64,000 nucleotides of DNA from Stramenopiles sp. TOSAG23-2 (taxonomy: Eukaryota > Sar). The DNA lies in the NCBI GenBank assembly GCA_900128395.1, contig LT649246.1, positions 1-64,000 of the forward strand, in the 5' to 3' direction. Each line of letters begins with the position of its first letter. The stretch's first letter is position 1. Shown in pieces: positions 47,701-55,920 of this stretch. A program made the translations under genes and the position numbers. The notes under the pieces are model-generated. The model searched no databases. It saw only the letters and a program-made list of their open reading frames with translations, and was not told the origin of the DNA.

Positions 47701-50700
47701 CACCGAGGGAGCCAGGGAATCACTGGAGAATCATCGAAAACAAGTAGCGGAGCAGCAAGCGACGATTCTAAGTCATGAGCGTTTCTTAAAGGAAGTTCAA
47801 CTGGAGCTAAATGCTGCAAAAGAGGAGTTAAATACGAATCGCACAAAATTGTTACGCTTGGAAGGCGAGAAAAAAAACGCAGACGCAGCAAATGTACGTT
47901 TAAAAAGTGAAAATGAACAAATTGCGGCAGAGCGAGATCGCTACGTAAAATTAGCCGATTCAATTCGCCGTATAGAAGATGGCTTGGAATCACGGGCGCA
48001 TGATATGAATGATCAGCTAAAGAAAGATGTAAAACGCCTCGAAGATGAGTTGAACACGGAAAGAAAGAATTTAACAGCACTTAGGGAGAAACACTCGGAG
48101 GAACTTTCTGCAGTACGAGGAAGTGAACAAGGGTTGAAAGATCGCTTGTATGCTCTTCAAAGAAAACATGATTTATTGGAGCAAAGCCAGGTTACTTTAA
48201 CAGAAAAGAACGAAGATCTTGAGTCGCAATTAACACGCCAAGGGGAAGAGCTTTTGAATGCTCGTGAGGATATCAAGCGCCAAGCACGTAGACATCGTAG
48301 CAGTAGTGACAACCCAGAAGGAGAAGAGGAAGATGGTGGTTTCGCCCTTGTTGCCACAGCAAATGAAGTTGCTGAGTTAAAATTGCAGATCACAGATTTG
48401 CGTGCTGAGTTATCAGCTGCACGAACAGCAGCCAAAGAGCAAGCAAAATATGTCATTGAATACAAAACAATTGCACAGGCAAATGAGGATGCGTTAGCAA
48501 AAGTTTCGGAGTCATACGAGGCACTAAAACAGCAACACCAAGAAGCGGTGACCAAAGCGACAAATGATATAGATGCAATACGCGAAACGTTGCAGGCTAA
48601 TATTAATGATTTAACAAAAGCTAAAGATGCCGCAGAGAAAAAATCAAAAACTGCTACTGCACAATTAGATGATGCATTTAAACGTGCGCAAGAAGCGGAG
48701 GAGGTCGCGAAGGGAGCCAGCGAGCGGGAAGCGAAAATGAAGGCGGATGTCAATGTATATGTGGTCGCTAGTAACGAAGCAACTGCTAATTATCAACGCG
48801 AACTTCAATTGCATGCAGAAGATTCCAAGCTTTTGGCATCATTAAGAAAGGAAAAGCTTTCAAATGATGCAGTCTTAAAAGAGAATGATAGGAAAATTGC
48901 AACGTTGACAGCTAATTTAGCGAATATGGAGCAAAGTCATAAAAAAGATTTAGAGCTTCTTCAAAGCGAGGTTTCAAGTTTAAAGTCCCGCAATGAAGAG
49001 ATGGAGAACAAAAATATGGTCTTGCATGAGCAAATCGACACATTAACTGCTAGAACGGATAAACTAATTGGTGACTATAATGGTGGTGATGGTGATGATG
49101 GCACTAGCAATGACGATGATGGCACGGCAATAGTTTTGGAGCAAACACAGCAAAGCGAAGCTCAACTTCGACGACTTGTCAAATACTTAAGGAACGAGAA
49201 ACAAGTTATACAAGCAGAAATGGATCTTGCAAAATCAGAAAGATTAAGAGCGAAACATCGCGCTGATTTATTAGGGAGACAATTAGATGAAGCCAGGATA
49301 CAAATTATATCGCAAAGTGAAGCAGATTCAAATGGCGCAAAAGCTGCCGAGGAACGCCAAACGAAATTGTTGAAACAAACACAGCAAATATCATTATTAG
49401 AAGAGAGCAATATGTACTTAAAGCAAACTGCCACGGATAATGAAGAAAAATCGAAGACTCTTGATGCCAAAGTACAGAAATTGGAAAAGAAATTGAAGCC
49501 GATTGAGAAAAAGTTGAGAGATGCTATTGCTGAACGCGATGCTGCTATATCTGATCGTGCCCAGGCAGAAGAGGAGAAAGAAATGTGGCATAGTCGTGTC
49601 AATCATATGGTTAGTAAATATCATCAGATTGACCCCGCGATACACCAAGAGAAAATGCAAAAGTTGGAGGAGACTGAAAAAGAGTTGGATAGTTTAAATA
49701 AAGCATATGCTAAAATGAGGCAGACACTTATGCCAAAATTAAAGGACAAGGCACAAACGGAGAAAAAAAGAGCTGATGCTGCGACGAAAGACTTAGAAGC
49801 TGCGAAAGAAAAGATTCAGGAACTAGAAGCAAACGTTTCGTCTCTTGAAAAAAGCTACGAGCGATTAAGAAAAACTGCAAATGTTTTGAAGGCAAGAATT
49901 GCCAAAAAGGGAACGGGTGCACCGGCAGCGACAAGTGGAGGAAGAGTTACACCTGTACCTAGTACGTCAACTTCCACTACTACTTCAACCAAAGCAGCTA
50001 GCAACAAAGGCAAAAATAACAAGAATAAAAATAAGGACTTGAAAGGAGGAAAGAAAGGAAAGAAAGATGAAAGCAATAAAGTGGAAGAAATGAACGCCGA
50101 GGAGGAAAATAATGTTGGAGAAGAAGAGGAAGAAGAGGAGGAGGAAGTTGTACCAGAAAAGAAAGATAATAATCAAGGAAATAAAAAACAAATACAAAAA
50201 CAAAAGAAGCAACAAAATAAGAAGCAAATAAGGAATACGGGTAAAAATAAACATAACAATAAATCCTCCGCCTCTGGTGCTTTAGGTAAAGATAAAGATG
50301 CTAAAAATAATAAAAATGTACAAAAAGTTGTCAAAAAATCTTCTGCAGCCAGCATCAAAGCAAAATTTTTAGGTGCTTCGTCGAAAAAGCCTAAGCCGGG
50401 AAGGAAAGAATCAGAATCTAAAGTGGATGATACGAAAGGTAATGATGGCCCATCCCCCAAAAAAGCAAGCAGAAAATCGTCTGCAGATGCTGTCAAAGCA
50501 AAATTAGCAGCGAAACTAGCTAAAATGAAAAAGGAAAAAGCCGACAAAATCCATGCAGCAAAGAAAAGAAAGCTATCGGATGTAAACGATGGAGATAATG
50601 ACGTTGTCAGCGGTAATAAAAAAAATAAACGAAAGTTGGATGATGTTTCTGGTGTTACATCAGATGCTGTAGACGAAGAAGCTCCTGCTATTAAAAAGCA

Positions 50701-51715
50701 AAAATCTAATGAGGAATATAAAAGAAAGCTGAAAGAAGATATGAAAAAGAGAATGTTGCAATTGCAGGCACTAAGAAAGAAGAAGCGAACAGAATCAAAA
50801 GACAAAACCGAGGAAGTGAAACCAAGCCCGAAAGATAAAACAGAAGCTGGTGGCGATGACGAAAATAAAGAGGTTGAAGAGGAAGATGCTGATATGGTTG
50901 ACGATAATAATGTTGTTGAAGTTGTTGATGCGGAGAATAAGAAAGACGAGAATGATGATGATATTGAAGATGGCGAAGACAAGGATGTAACAACAACAAC
51001 AACAACAACAACCACAACAACAACCAAGCTAAATCCATCTGCCTCTGTTTTTGTACCATCTGGACCAACATCGTCTTCTATTTTTGGTTCTACTACTAAT
51101 GATGGAGGGACAGCTTTGTCTACAACTTCAAATCCTTTTGGAGCATTTGGTGGTAGCACTACATCCTTCCCAACTTTCGGGGAAGTGCCTGCATCTGGTA
51201 ATAATTCTATTTTTGGAAGTGGGACTGGTGATGGGCCAACTTTTGGTGATTCAACAACTTCATTTGGAACCTTTGGAAGCAATAAAAATGACGCAAATAC
51301 ACCAGCTATACCATTATTTAGCGCATCAAAGACATCGTTAACAATGAATAAAGATAGCAGTGAAGCACCTGTGTTTGATGGCTCAACATTTGGAAGTGCA
51401 ATGAAAAAACATAAATCAAAGCCTACTTTAGAATCGGTGCAAGAAGGTGAAAACGAAGAGTCAGGAGAGGAGGTATCTGGCGACGAGGATGAAAACGAGG
51501 AGGAAGATGAAGAGGATGAAAACGAGGAAGAAAATGATGATGATGATGACAATGACGATGATCAAAACGATGAATCTGGCGAGGAAGAATTTGGAGAGGA
51601 GGACGAGGTTGAAGAAGAAAATGAGGAAAATTCAGAAGACGAAGATGATGAGGATGAAGATGATGATGAAGAAGTTGACGAAGTTGACGAAGAAGATGAC
51701 GCAGAGGAAGAGTGA
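44702..51715 (+). CDS. TPR: TPR/Mlp-type nuclear pore basket protein with FG repeats at both ends
   Basis: 2337 residues, the same size class as human TPR (about 2360). The N-terminus (about 15-150) is Gly/Phe-rich with FG-type words (SFGSG, FGAGLQ, FGKVN), then Asn/Thr tracts. From about 260 to 1760 runs an almost continuous coiled coil with repeated Glu/Lys/Leu heptads. The motif QLRRLVKYLRNEKQVIQAEM then DLAKSERLRAKHRADLLGRQ (about 1485-1525) closely follows the TPR-family signature around ...LRxEKxIxExxxxxxxxExxRxxxRxxxL. After a Lys-rich NLS-like stretch (about 1780-2050) come FG repeats (SIFGST, NPFGAFGGS, TFGEV, SIFGSG, TFGDS, FGTFGS; about 2120-2220) and a Glu/Asp tail. Acts in the nuclear basket, mRNA export and chromatin boundary. 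FG at both ends is atypical. Confidence 0.85.
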   Translation: MSQKQQDKEEETNKDGEESNNNLSFGSGIIPAFGAGLQQPTFAFTGGDFSIQKVEDDGISVPTATYADDNFSFPSTVAFGTSTSTPKIQFGKVNTPGGDRSGNTTNNNSDNNNNNSNNQLSFGSGPSTSGNSINPMLNPVSTETTNLQTQVTEANTSKTTFNKTNINSPSIITPVKQDIAINNDNNDGGTTSMMMPTTTTTTSSTTTTTASINNKDANDNKKEEEETEENEDDLEMLNDDGSDNNRCPAYLSEKQFEQIQNNQLGLSIISKANKYIKAVERNAERDQAKAKARVIDSEQLFHQLENRFVHLQEELTKAKMEKDNALQNVKEQGTKDQSEHLALVEARTKIARLDNTKHELERKVAELTETKRNALEMSEHRLTTIDRLHEELQNSEKKLLSLSQREATFQDELNEAKRALAPTKMERDRFKQELDALREHAKWAEEEQAKKAKELLEERKSNALKVTELNSELHSKTTEATNNIEMLRTERLRSKELGERMNKLQADLRDLQSSNATEQEQYRTELAQSKKLCDLYKASQSDAEEKAKESAALLQSLRTAAANAHESYTEKEKKWELERKNLMLTNGSSLGVAPSSNTTTTTTTSKSTLPAPNVLNAMGSLAPTAVAAMQEKQGMTMTEMYSAKIAVEQENAKLKEQKRKLETYMSEILNEVQSKAPLINEQQQEYQRLVGSHDELSGRLEKTMQENRTVQIQLKRSYEERDLALRRVASVDQENADLARQLQNLLRKQLAGTLSATKSALLNASSPYKNANNFGTSYRTPMQHNNNMQITAERAITENLVTFSDIEDLQRQNQKLLALVRQLSGDKEKKEEDEERKRAEESAPSTMEKLRLKEEELKELQQGRERQAKIVQAIVRQRDQYKKLLEEGGALGRAIGVAAKARSEMSSTNASNGQTAPADPNTEEDGATSSRQAADISDRLLAEVRSEFAAYRDEQQQTVDMLQTTSAKLKEEISSLRVKATRSEADANFHRENYATLLSTTEGARESLENHRKQVAEQQATILSHERFLKEVQLELNAAKEELNTNRTKLLRLEGEKKNADAANVRLKSENEQIAAERDRYVKLADSIRRIEDGLESRAHDMNDQLKKDVKRLEDELNTERKNLTALREKHSEELSAVRGSEQGLKDRLYALQRKHDLLEQSQVTLTEKNEDLESQLTRQGEELLNAREDIKRQARRHRSSSDNPEGEEEDGGFALVATANEVAELKLQITDLRAELSAARTAAKEQAKYVIEYKTIAQANEDALAKVSESYEALKQQHQEAVTKATNDIDAIRETLQANINDLTKAKDAAEKKSKTATAQLDDAFKRAQEAEEVAKGASEREAKMKADVNVYVVASNEATANYQRELQLHAEDSKLLASLRKEKLSNDAVLKENDRKIATLTANLANMEQSHKKDLELLQSEVSSLKSRNEEMENKNMVLHEQIDTLTARTDKLIGDYNGGDGDDGTSNDDDGTAIVLEQTQQSEAQLRRLVKYLRNEKQVIQAEMDLAKSERLRAKHRADLLGRQLDEARIQIISQSEADSNGAKAAEERQTKLLKQTQQISLLEESNMYLKQTATDNEEKSKTLDAKVQKLEKKLKPIEKKLRDAIAERDAAISDRAQAEEEKEMWHSRVNHMVSKYHQIDPAIHQEKMQKLEETEKELDSLNKAYAKMRQTLMPKLKDKAQTEKKRADAATKDLEAAKEKIQELEANVSSLEKSYERLRKTANVLKARIAKKGTGAPAATSGGRVTPVPSTSTSTTTSTKAASNKGKNNKNKNKDLKGGKKGKKDESNKVEEMNAEEENNVGEEEEEEEEEVVPEKKDNNQGNKKQIQKQKKQQNKKQIRNTGKNKHNNKSSASGALGKDKDAKNNKNVQKVVKKSSAASIKAKFLGASSKKPKPGRKESESKVDDTKGNDGPSPKKASRKSSADAVKAKLAAKLAKMKKEKADKIHAAKKRKLSDVNDGDNDVVSGNKKNKRKLDDVSGVTSDAVDEEAPAIKKQKSNEEYKRKLKEDMKKRMLQLQALRKKKRTESKDKTEEVKPSPKDKTEAGGDDENKEVEEEDADMVDDNNVVEVVDAENKKDENDDDIEDGEDKDVTTTTTTTTTTTTKLNPSASVFVPSGPTSSSIFGSTTNDGGTALSTTSNPFGAFGGSTTSFPTFGEVPASGNNSIFGSGTGDGPTFGDSTTSFGTFGSNKNDANTPAIPLFSASKTSLTMNKDSSEAPVFDGSTFGSAMKKHKSKPTLESVQEGENEESGEEVSGDEDENEEEDEEDENEEENDDDDDNDDDQNDESGEEEFGEEDEVEEENEENSEDEDDEDEDDDEEVDEVDEEDDAEEE

Positions 51716-52173
51716 GAAGCGTAAAGTATACGAATCGTATAATTTTCTCTTTTACTCATAACTCATATAATATATATGCATATATATATATAAAATGATG
51801 GTTAAAATCTAAAGTTATAATAATTTTACACTTCTCGTGTTAAGTAAATATGCTCAATACTCAATCGCAAGAATTAATATGCTATCCTACTATAGTAAAG
51901 CTCTTATGCACCTCTGCAAACTAATACTCCACCAAGCACAAGTAGATATATATATATATTTATTTAAAAAATTGCTTTTACTTCCGTGTACAAATTAAAT
52001 CTCAAATCAGAAATATGATTTATAAGCGCTCATTAACTCATACTTCGTAGTTTTATATCATATAAAAGCGTAAAATATACGAAGCCGTTGATGCATAATA
52101 TATTTTTATACTGAATACGTCTCGTAGTGTTTTAATTTTTGTACACGCGCCACATATAATTTTATTTTTTAAT
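51716..52173. other. Convergent intergenic region
   Basis: 458 bp. TACTTCGTA at 52041-52049 and TACGAAG at 52078-52084; TA-rich runs. No gene. Confidence 0.5.
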
Positions 52174-53382
52174 TTACTCTACCGGCTCATCAGCTGGCCA
52201 ATTTGGTTCTTTTGATAATTCTTCTTCTGCTTCAAGTGCACAATAAACTTGACGACGCATTTCCACAGCACGACTTCTTAACCCACGTACTAATTGTTCT
52301 AATTGTGGGTGTGCCGTACCTAAGCCTAAAGTAGTTACATTACGATACAACGATTTATATGCTTTGAACCTAGCCTTGTAAGCGTTTAGACGCCGATCTA
52401 TTGAATGGCCATCAACTACCATAATGTTTGGATCCTCTGAATTAATTAATGCTTTGCTTGCTAATTCAAGTATTTTTATTTTATTGTATCCATTGTTACC
52501 TTGAAATTGACCATCTTTTACAATGTCCGATAATTCCTCTACTAATCGATCATTTTCGCTTACCTCGAAGAAAAATATCACTTCATTATATGCAACATAT
52601 CTACCATCATCAAGTCGCACTACATTATGGACAGGAAAATTATTCATGTATATTTTATCAGTCATTTCAGGATAGCGGCGTAACGATTTGATTTGCTCAG
52701 TTTCCACCAACCTCAAACGGAACAGCTCACCATCGTTAGCGCCTTCCGGTACTTTTCCTTTATGTTCCAACCTTATATCTACACGTGTATTCTCTTCTTC
52801 GTTTATTAAAACATTTGATTCTGTTCGCTCAAGCGTTACAACTTGATTTGGTTGAGCATTTGGGCTGACAACTGCAACGGTTTCATGAGCCAAAAACAAC
52901 AAATTATGTATATTCAATTGGCACCCCCAAAATAGAGTAGGGAAGTCTCTCATGTTACAACTATAATCCTCATGAAAATCCAACTCTTGATTCAAGTCGG
53001 AAAATATCCACGTTTTGTTTACAATACCACTAGGATTTGCAATTTTTGTTTCTTTATATGTTTGATAAATTGAAATGTATTTAGCTTTCAATGTATTGAT
53101 GCATTTGTTGTCTAAAATGTCCTTACTCTGTAACAATGCAGCATTTTGTATCAAAGTATCGCAATAATCAACCTTTTTATTGAAAATTTCATCTATATAT
53201 ATATAATGTAACCAATAAGCATCACGAATAGATGTTACATTAAAAAATTTATTTACCAGACTAATATTTAAATTTTCTCTTATATTTAAATAACTAAGTA
53301 TAACATATTGCAACGGTGTTGGAATAAATTTATCAACTACATTCAACAACTCCGATTCTGAATTCCCTTTAATATAAAACAT
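52174..53382 (-). CDS. F-box-like protein, unknown
   Basis: 402 residues. The N-terminus (about 18-60: KFIPTPLQYVILSYLNIREN..., VNKFFNVTSIRDAYWLHY) has the leucine/proline spacing and final Trp of an F-box. The rest is mixed alpha/beta: NKTWIFSDLNQELDFHEDYS, HKGKVPEGANDGELFRLRLV, VRLDDGRYVAYNEVIFFFEV, then helices to the C-terminus (QLVRGLRSRAVEMRRQVYCA). No enzyme motif. It may be an SCF ubiquitin-ligase adaptor; the F-box call is by pattern only. Divergent from the DUF547 gene, with a shared 266-bp upstream region containing TACCTGGTA. Confidence 0.55.
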   Translation of the reverse strand: MFYIKGNSESELLNVVDKFIPTPLQYVILSYLNIRENLNISLVNKFFNVTSIRDAYWLHYIYIDEIFNKKVDYCDTLIQNAALLQSKDILDNKCINTLKAKYISIYQTYKETKIANPSGIVNKTWIFSDLNQELDFHEDYSCNMRDFPTLFWGCQLNIHNLLFLAHETVAVVSPNAQPNQVVTLERTESNVLINEEENTRVDIRLEHKGKVPEGANDGELFRLRLVETEQIKSLRRYPEMTDKIYMNNFPVHNVVRLDDGRYVAYNEVIFFFEVSENDRLVEELSDIVKDGQFQGNNGYNKIKILELASKALINSEDPNIMVVDGHSIDRRLNAYKARFKAYKSLYRNVTTLGLGTAHPQLEQLVRGLRSRAVEMRRQVYCALEAEEELSKEPNWPADEPVE

Positions 53383-53648
53383 ATTGTAGTATAATGGTAA
53401 TTATGATACATATATATTGTTTCTGTGTTTTCTATATATAGTTCTATCTGTGTATATATTCATATCATTATTATTTTATAAAATTATATACCTGGTAATA
53501 CATAATACCTGATGGATGGAATTCTAAGAAGAAGCCAGTCGGTGTACGTAACAACACACATTCGAACAAAATGTAAAAGTGTATAAGAACAGAAGTAGTA
53601 AAAGAAAAAAATAGATAAAAGAAATATGGTTTATATTGGTAAATAATA
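53383..53648. promoter_or_regulatory. Short bidirectional promoter region
   Basis: 266 bp between divergent ATGs. TACCTGGTA at 53489-53497 lies nearly central (107 bp from one ATG, 152 bp from the other). Confidence 0.55.
53489..53497. promoter_or_regulatory. TACCTGGTA motif
   Basis: Exact copy placed between two divergent starts. Confidence 0.55.
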
Positions 53649-54659
53649 ATGGAAGAAGAAGAAGACGAAGTAGGAAATGTTGATGAGTTGATACCGAAGA
53701 AGAAAAAGAAAACATGCTGTAATAATATAGTAGTAAGAAGAAAAAAATATATATTGATTTCAAGTATTATCATTATGATGATGACTGGTATTGTAATTTT
53801 AATAATATTTTTATTGAATGCGAAGCAAGAAATCATTCAAATACCTACTGCGTGTGTAAATAATGAAACTAACATAATAAATAATGTAAACAATAATGAA
53901 AATAATAAGTGTAATTTTTATATGCATACGAAATGGAATAATGTTTTACAAAAGTTTTTACAAAAAGATATTGTAAAGGAGGGCGTCACGTTTAATGCAT
54001 TTGATTATTCAGGAATATTACAAGATAGAAGCTTGCTGGATGAATATTTAGAATTTTTAAAAAGTGCAAAATTAAAAGGGTTAACAAGAAATGGACAATT
54101 GGCATTGCTTTTAAATGCTTATAATGCATTCGCAATAGATATGGTTATATCAAATTTATGCAATCAACAATTATGTACCAGTATACGTGACGTACCAAAT
54201 GTACCTTTGGGTGTTTCTGTTTGGAAGTGGAAGCGATTCATATTAGATGAAACAAAATTTAGTTTAGATGATATTGAACATGGAATGATAAGACCAACGT
54301 TTAAAGATCCTAGAATTCATAGTGCTGTTAATTGTGCATCTATTTCATGTCCTGATTTAAGAAAAGATGCATATGAGGAGCTAAACGTCCAGGATTTGTT
54401 AACAAATCAAACAAAATTATGGTTACAAAAACCAAATAATAAAGGACTTAAAGTAAATAGCAATAATGTCATTTCTTTGTCTAAAATTTTTGATTGGTAT
54501 TTGGGGGATTTTGAAAATGAATTTCCAAATGGAATGAGTAATTTTATTAAAACATTTGGTGGTAGCGATGGTAAATCATATGCAAATCAATATGGCAATG
54601 ACATCAACGATTGGAATATTGAATATTTTGATTACAATTGGAATTTAAATAATGTTTAA
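53649..54659 (+). CDS. DUF547 domain protein, type II membrane
   Basis: 336 residues. A basic/acidic head (1-33), a membrane anchor (about 34-57: YILISSIIIMMMTGIVILII) and then an Asn-rich linker lead to a DUF547 domain (about 95-290). Diagnostic words: ALLLNAYNAFAIDMVI, SIRDVPNVPLGVSVWKWKRF, SLDDIEHGMIRPTFKDPRI, and HSAVNCASISCPDLRKDAYE. DUF547 is widespread in bacteria, plants and protists; its biochemical role is unsettled, with the conserved NAYNA and NC-x-SCP residues resembling an enzyme centre. The single anchor places the domain in the lumen or outside. No further function can be assigned. Confidence 0.88.
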   Translation: MEEEEDEVGNVDELIPKKKKKTCCNNIVVRRKKYILISSIIIMMMTGIVILIIFLLNAKQEIIQIPTACVNNETNIINNVNNNENNKCNFYMHTKWNNVLQKFLQKDIVKEGVTFNAFDYSGILQDRSLLDEYLEFLKSAKLKGLTRNGQLALLLNAYNAFAIDMVISNLCNQQLCTSIRDVPNVPLGVSVWKWKRFILDETKFSLDDIEHGMIRPTFKDPRIHSAVNCASISCPDLRKDAYEELNVQDLLTNQTKLWLQKPNNKGLKVNSNNVISLSKIFDWYLGDFENEFPNGMSNFIKTFGGSDGKSYANQYGNDINDWNIEYFDYNWNLNNV

Positions 54660-54997
54660 CATGGCCATAATTCATTAAAATGTGTGTTTGTGTGTGTGTC
54701 TGTGTTTGAAACATCTGAAAAGATATACGACGTAACTGTATGTCATACAGTATGACTCATGCCCATATCTAATTTTGTATTTCTATAAATTCATCAATAC
54801 CTAATTGTCTGATTTTTTTTTTAAGACGACTTTTTCTTCAGAAATTCCATCTATTAAAGGTACCTGTTACTATACTAAACACCCTCTATAATATATATAA
54901 ATCCTGTATTAACCTTAACCTGAAATTCTCACTGTCAAAATTATTTTATTTACAGGAAAAAAAAAAAAACAGGGAGAAAAAAATATGTCCTTTTATT

Positions 54998-55006
54998 TAC
55001 CAGGTA
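54998..55006. promoter_or_regulatory. TACCAGGTA motif
   Basis: Exact copy, ~196 bp upstream of the ATG at 55202. Confidence 0.5.
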
Positions 55007-55065
55007 AATAACAACATTAACATATGGTGCTATGCCATAAATATAATAAATAATTATAGAAATAC

Positions 55066-55108
55066 ATATATATATGTTATATATAATGTATATATAACAT
55101 ATATATAT
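55066..55108. repeat. Perfect inverted repeat, 19-bp arms, 5-nt loop
   Basis: Left arm 55066-55084 ATATATATATGTTATATAT is the exact complement of 55090-55108. Lies ~95 bp upstream of a start codon. Confidence 0.6.
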
Positions 55109-55201
55109 TTAATCACAATTAAACAACTCAAAGTATCATTGAATAAGGGTAGGTATAATACCTGTATTTTTAATATCGTCATCATTGTAACTTTAATCAT
55201 A

Positions 55202-55680
55202 ATGTATTATAAGAAAATGAATATAATGCCATTCAAAGCATCATGGATATTATTACCATCATTTGTATATAATATAATAATAATTATCATATTATTATTA
55301 TTATTACATACGAATCTTCATGTTGTCGATTCAAGACCATTCCGTCCACATCAAGGTGTAATGAAATATAAAACAAGAATGTGTTTAAAATGTGATGTTA
55401 GTTTAGATTTAGCAAAACAAGCAGAATTATCTGCTGCGGTAACAAAAGCGAAAATTTACAAAGAGAAGCAGCTCCAAAAGAAAATGTCGTTCAAAGTACA
55501 AATGTACCAATAGGAAGAGATTTTTTATTTATTGAAGAAGAAGAAAAAGCAGAACGACAACAAGAAAAACACTTACCAAAACATGATCCAAATGATCCAA
55601 ATATAAATAACGATGCAATGGATGAACTATTAAATATAATAAACGAGTTTAGATATTTTTGCATCAGATCCAATAAGTAG
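55202..55680 (+). CDS. Small membrane-anchored or secreted protein, one base short
   Basis: ATG 55202 opens a frame with an N-terminal hydrophobic segment (SWILLPSFVYNIIIIIILLL) and then KTRMCLKCDVSLDLAKQAEL. That frame stops at 55513. A second frame, open from 55402 to TAG 55678-55680, carries the more coding-like continuation (REAAPKENVVQSTNVP..., RDFLFIEEEEKAERQQEKHL). The overlap contains AAAA runs, and one added base gives 160 codons. No intron with matching phase could be found. A Cys-x2-Cys in the first part could bind metal. Product unknown. The 3' end overlaps the convergent minus-strand ORF by ~50 bp. Confidence 0.45.
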
Positions 55681-55920
55681 CCTAGATCCATGAAAACATA
55701 TTGCTACACCATAACGTCCATTTTTTTTGTTAACGTTAGATGGTAACGCTTCTTTTTTATTATTACTTGTTGCAGATAAATTTACGGGTTTATCTTCTTT
55801 ATTGATCTTAGTTGATTTTAGTGTCGATTCGCCTGTTTTTGATGATTCATAGCTTACTGGATTATGAACTGTGACATTAAATGATACAGTTTTCTTTTCT
55901 ACTTTTGGTTTTTTAGACAT
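55630..55920 (-). CDS. Small basic protein (96 aa), unknown
   Basis: ATG 55920 gives MSKKPKVEKKTVSFNVTVHN, a Lys/Ser/Asn-rich middle, and a better-ordered end (GRYGVAICFHGSRLLIGSDA). The sequence is coding-like, and a CCAGGTAA half-motif lies ~270 bp upstream. It overlaps the 3' end of the convergent gene, so one of the two ends may be mis-set. Family unknown. Confidence 0.4.
   Translation of the reverse strand: MSKKPKVEKKTVSFNVTVHNPVSYESSKTGESTLKSTKINKEDKPVNLSATSNNKKEALPSNVNKKNGRYGVAICFHGSRLLIGSDAKISKLVYYI

Larger units (their letters stand above)
54660..55201. other. Intergenic region with hairpin
   Basis: 540 bp. TACCAGGTA at 54998-55006 and a perfect 19-bp inverted repeat (55066-55084 / 55090-55108). 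No gene seen. Confidence 0.5.

Noticed and set aside
44707-48753. Several long minus-strand ORFs opposite the TPR-like gene
   Set aside because: All are antisense shadows of the coiled-coil coding strand, with low-complexity Val/Leu/Ser/Cys content.
50173-51552. 459-codon Ser-rich minus-strand ORF
   Set aside because: It is the antisense of the Lys/Glu/Asp-rich C-terminus of the TPR-like gene; composition (Ser, Phe, Leu runs) is that of a shadow frame.
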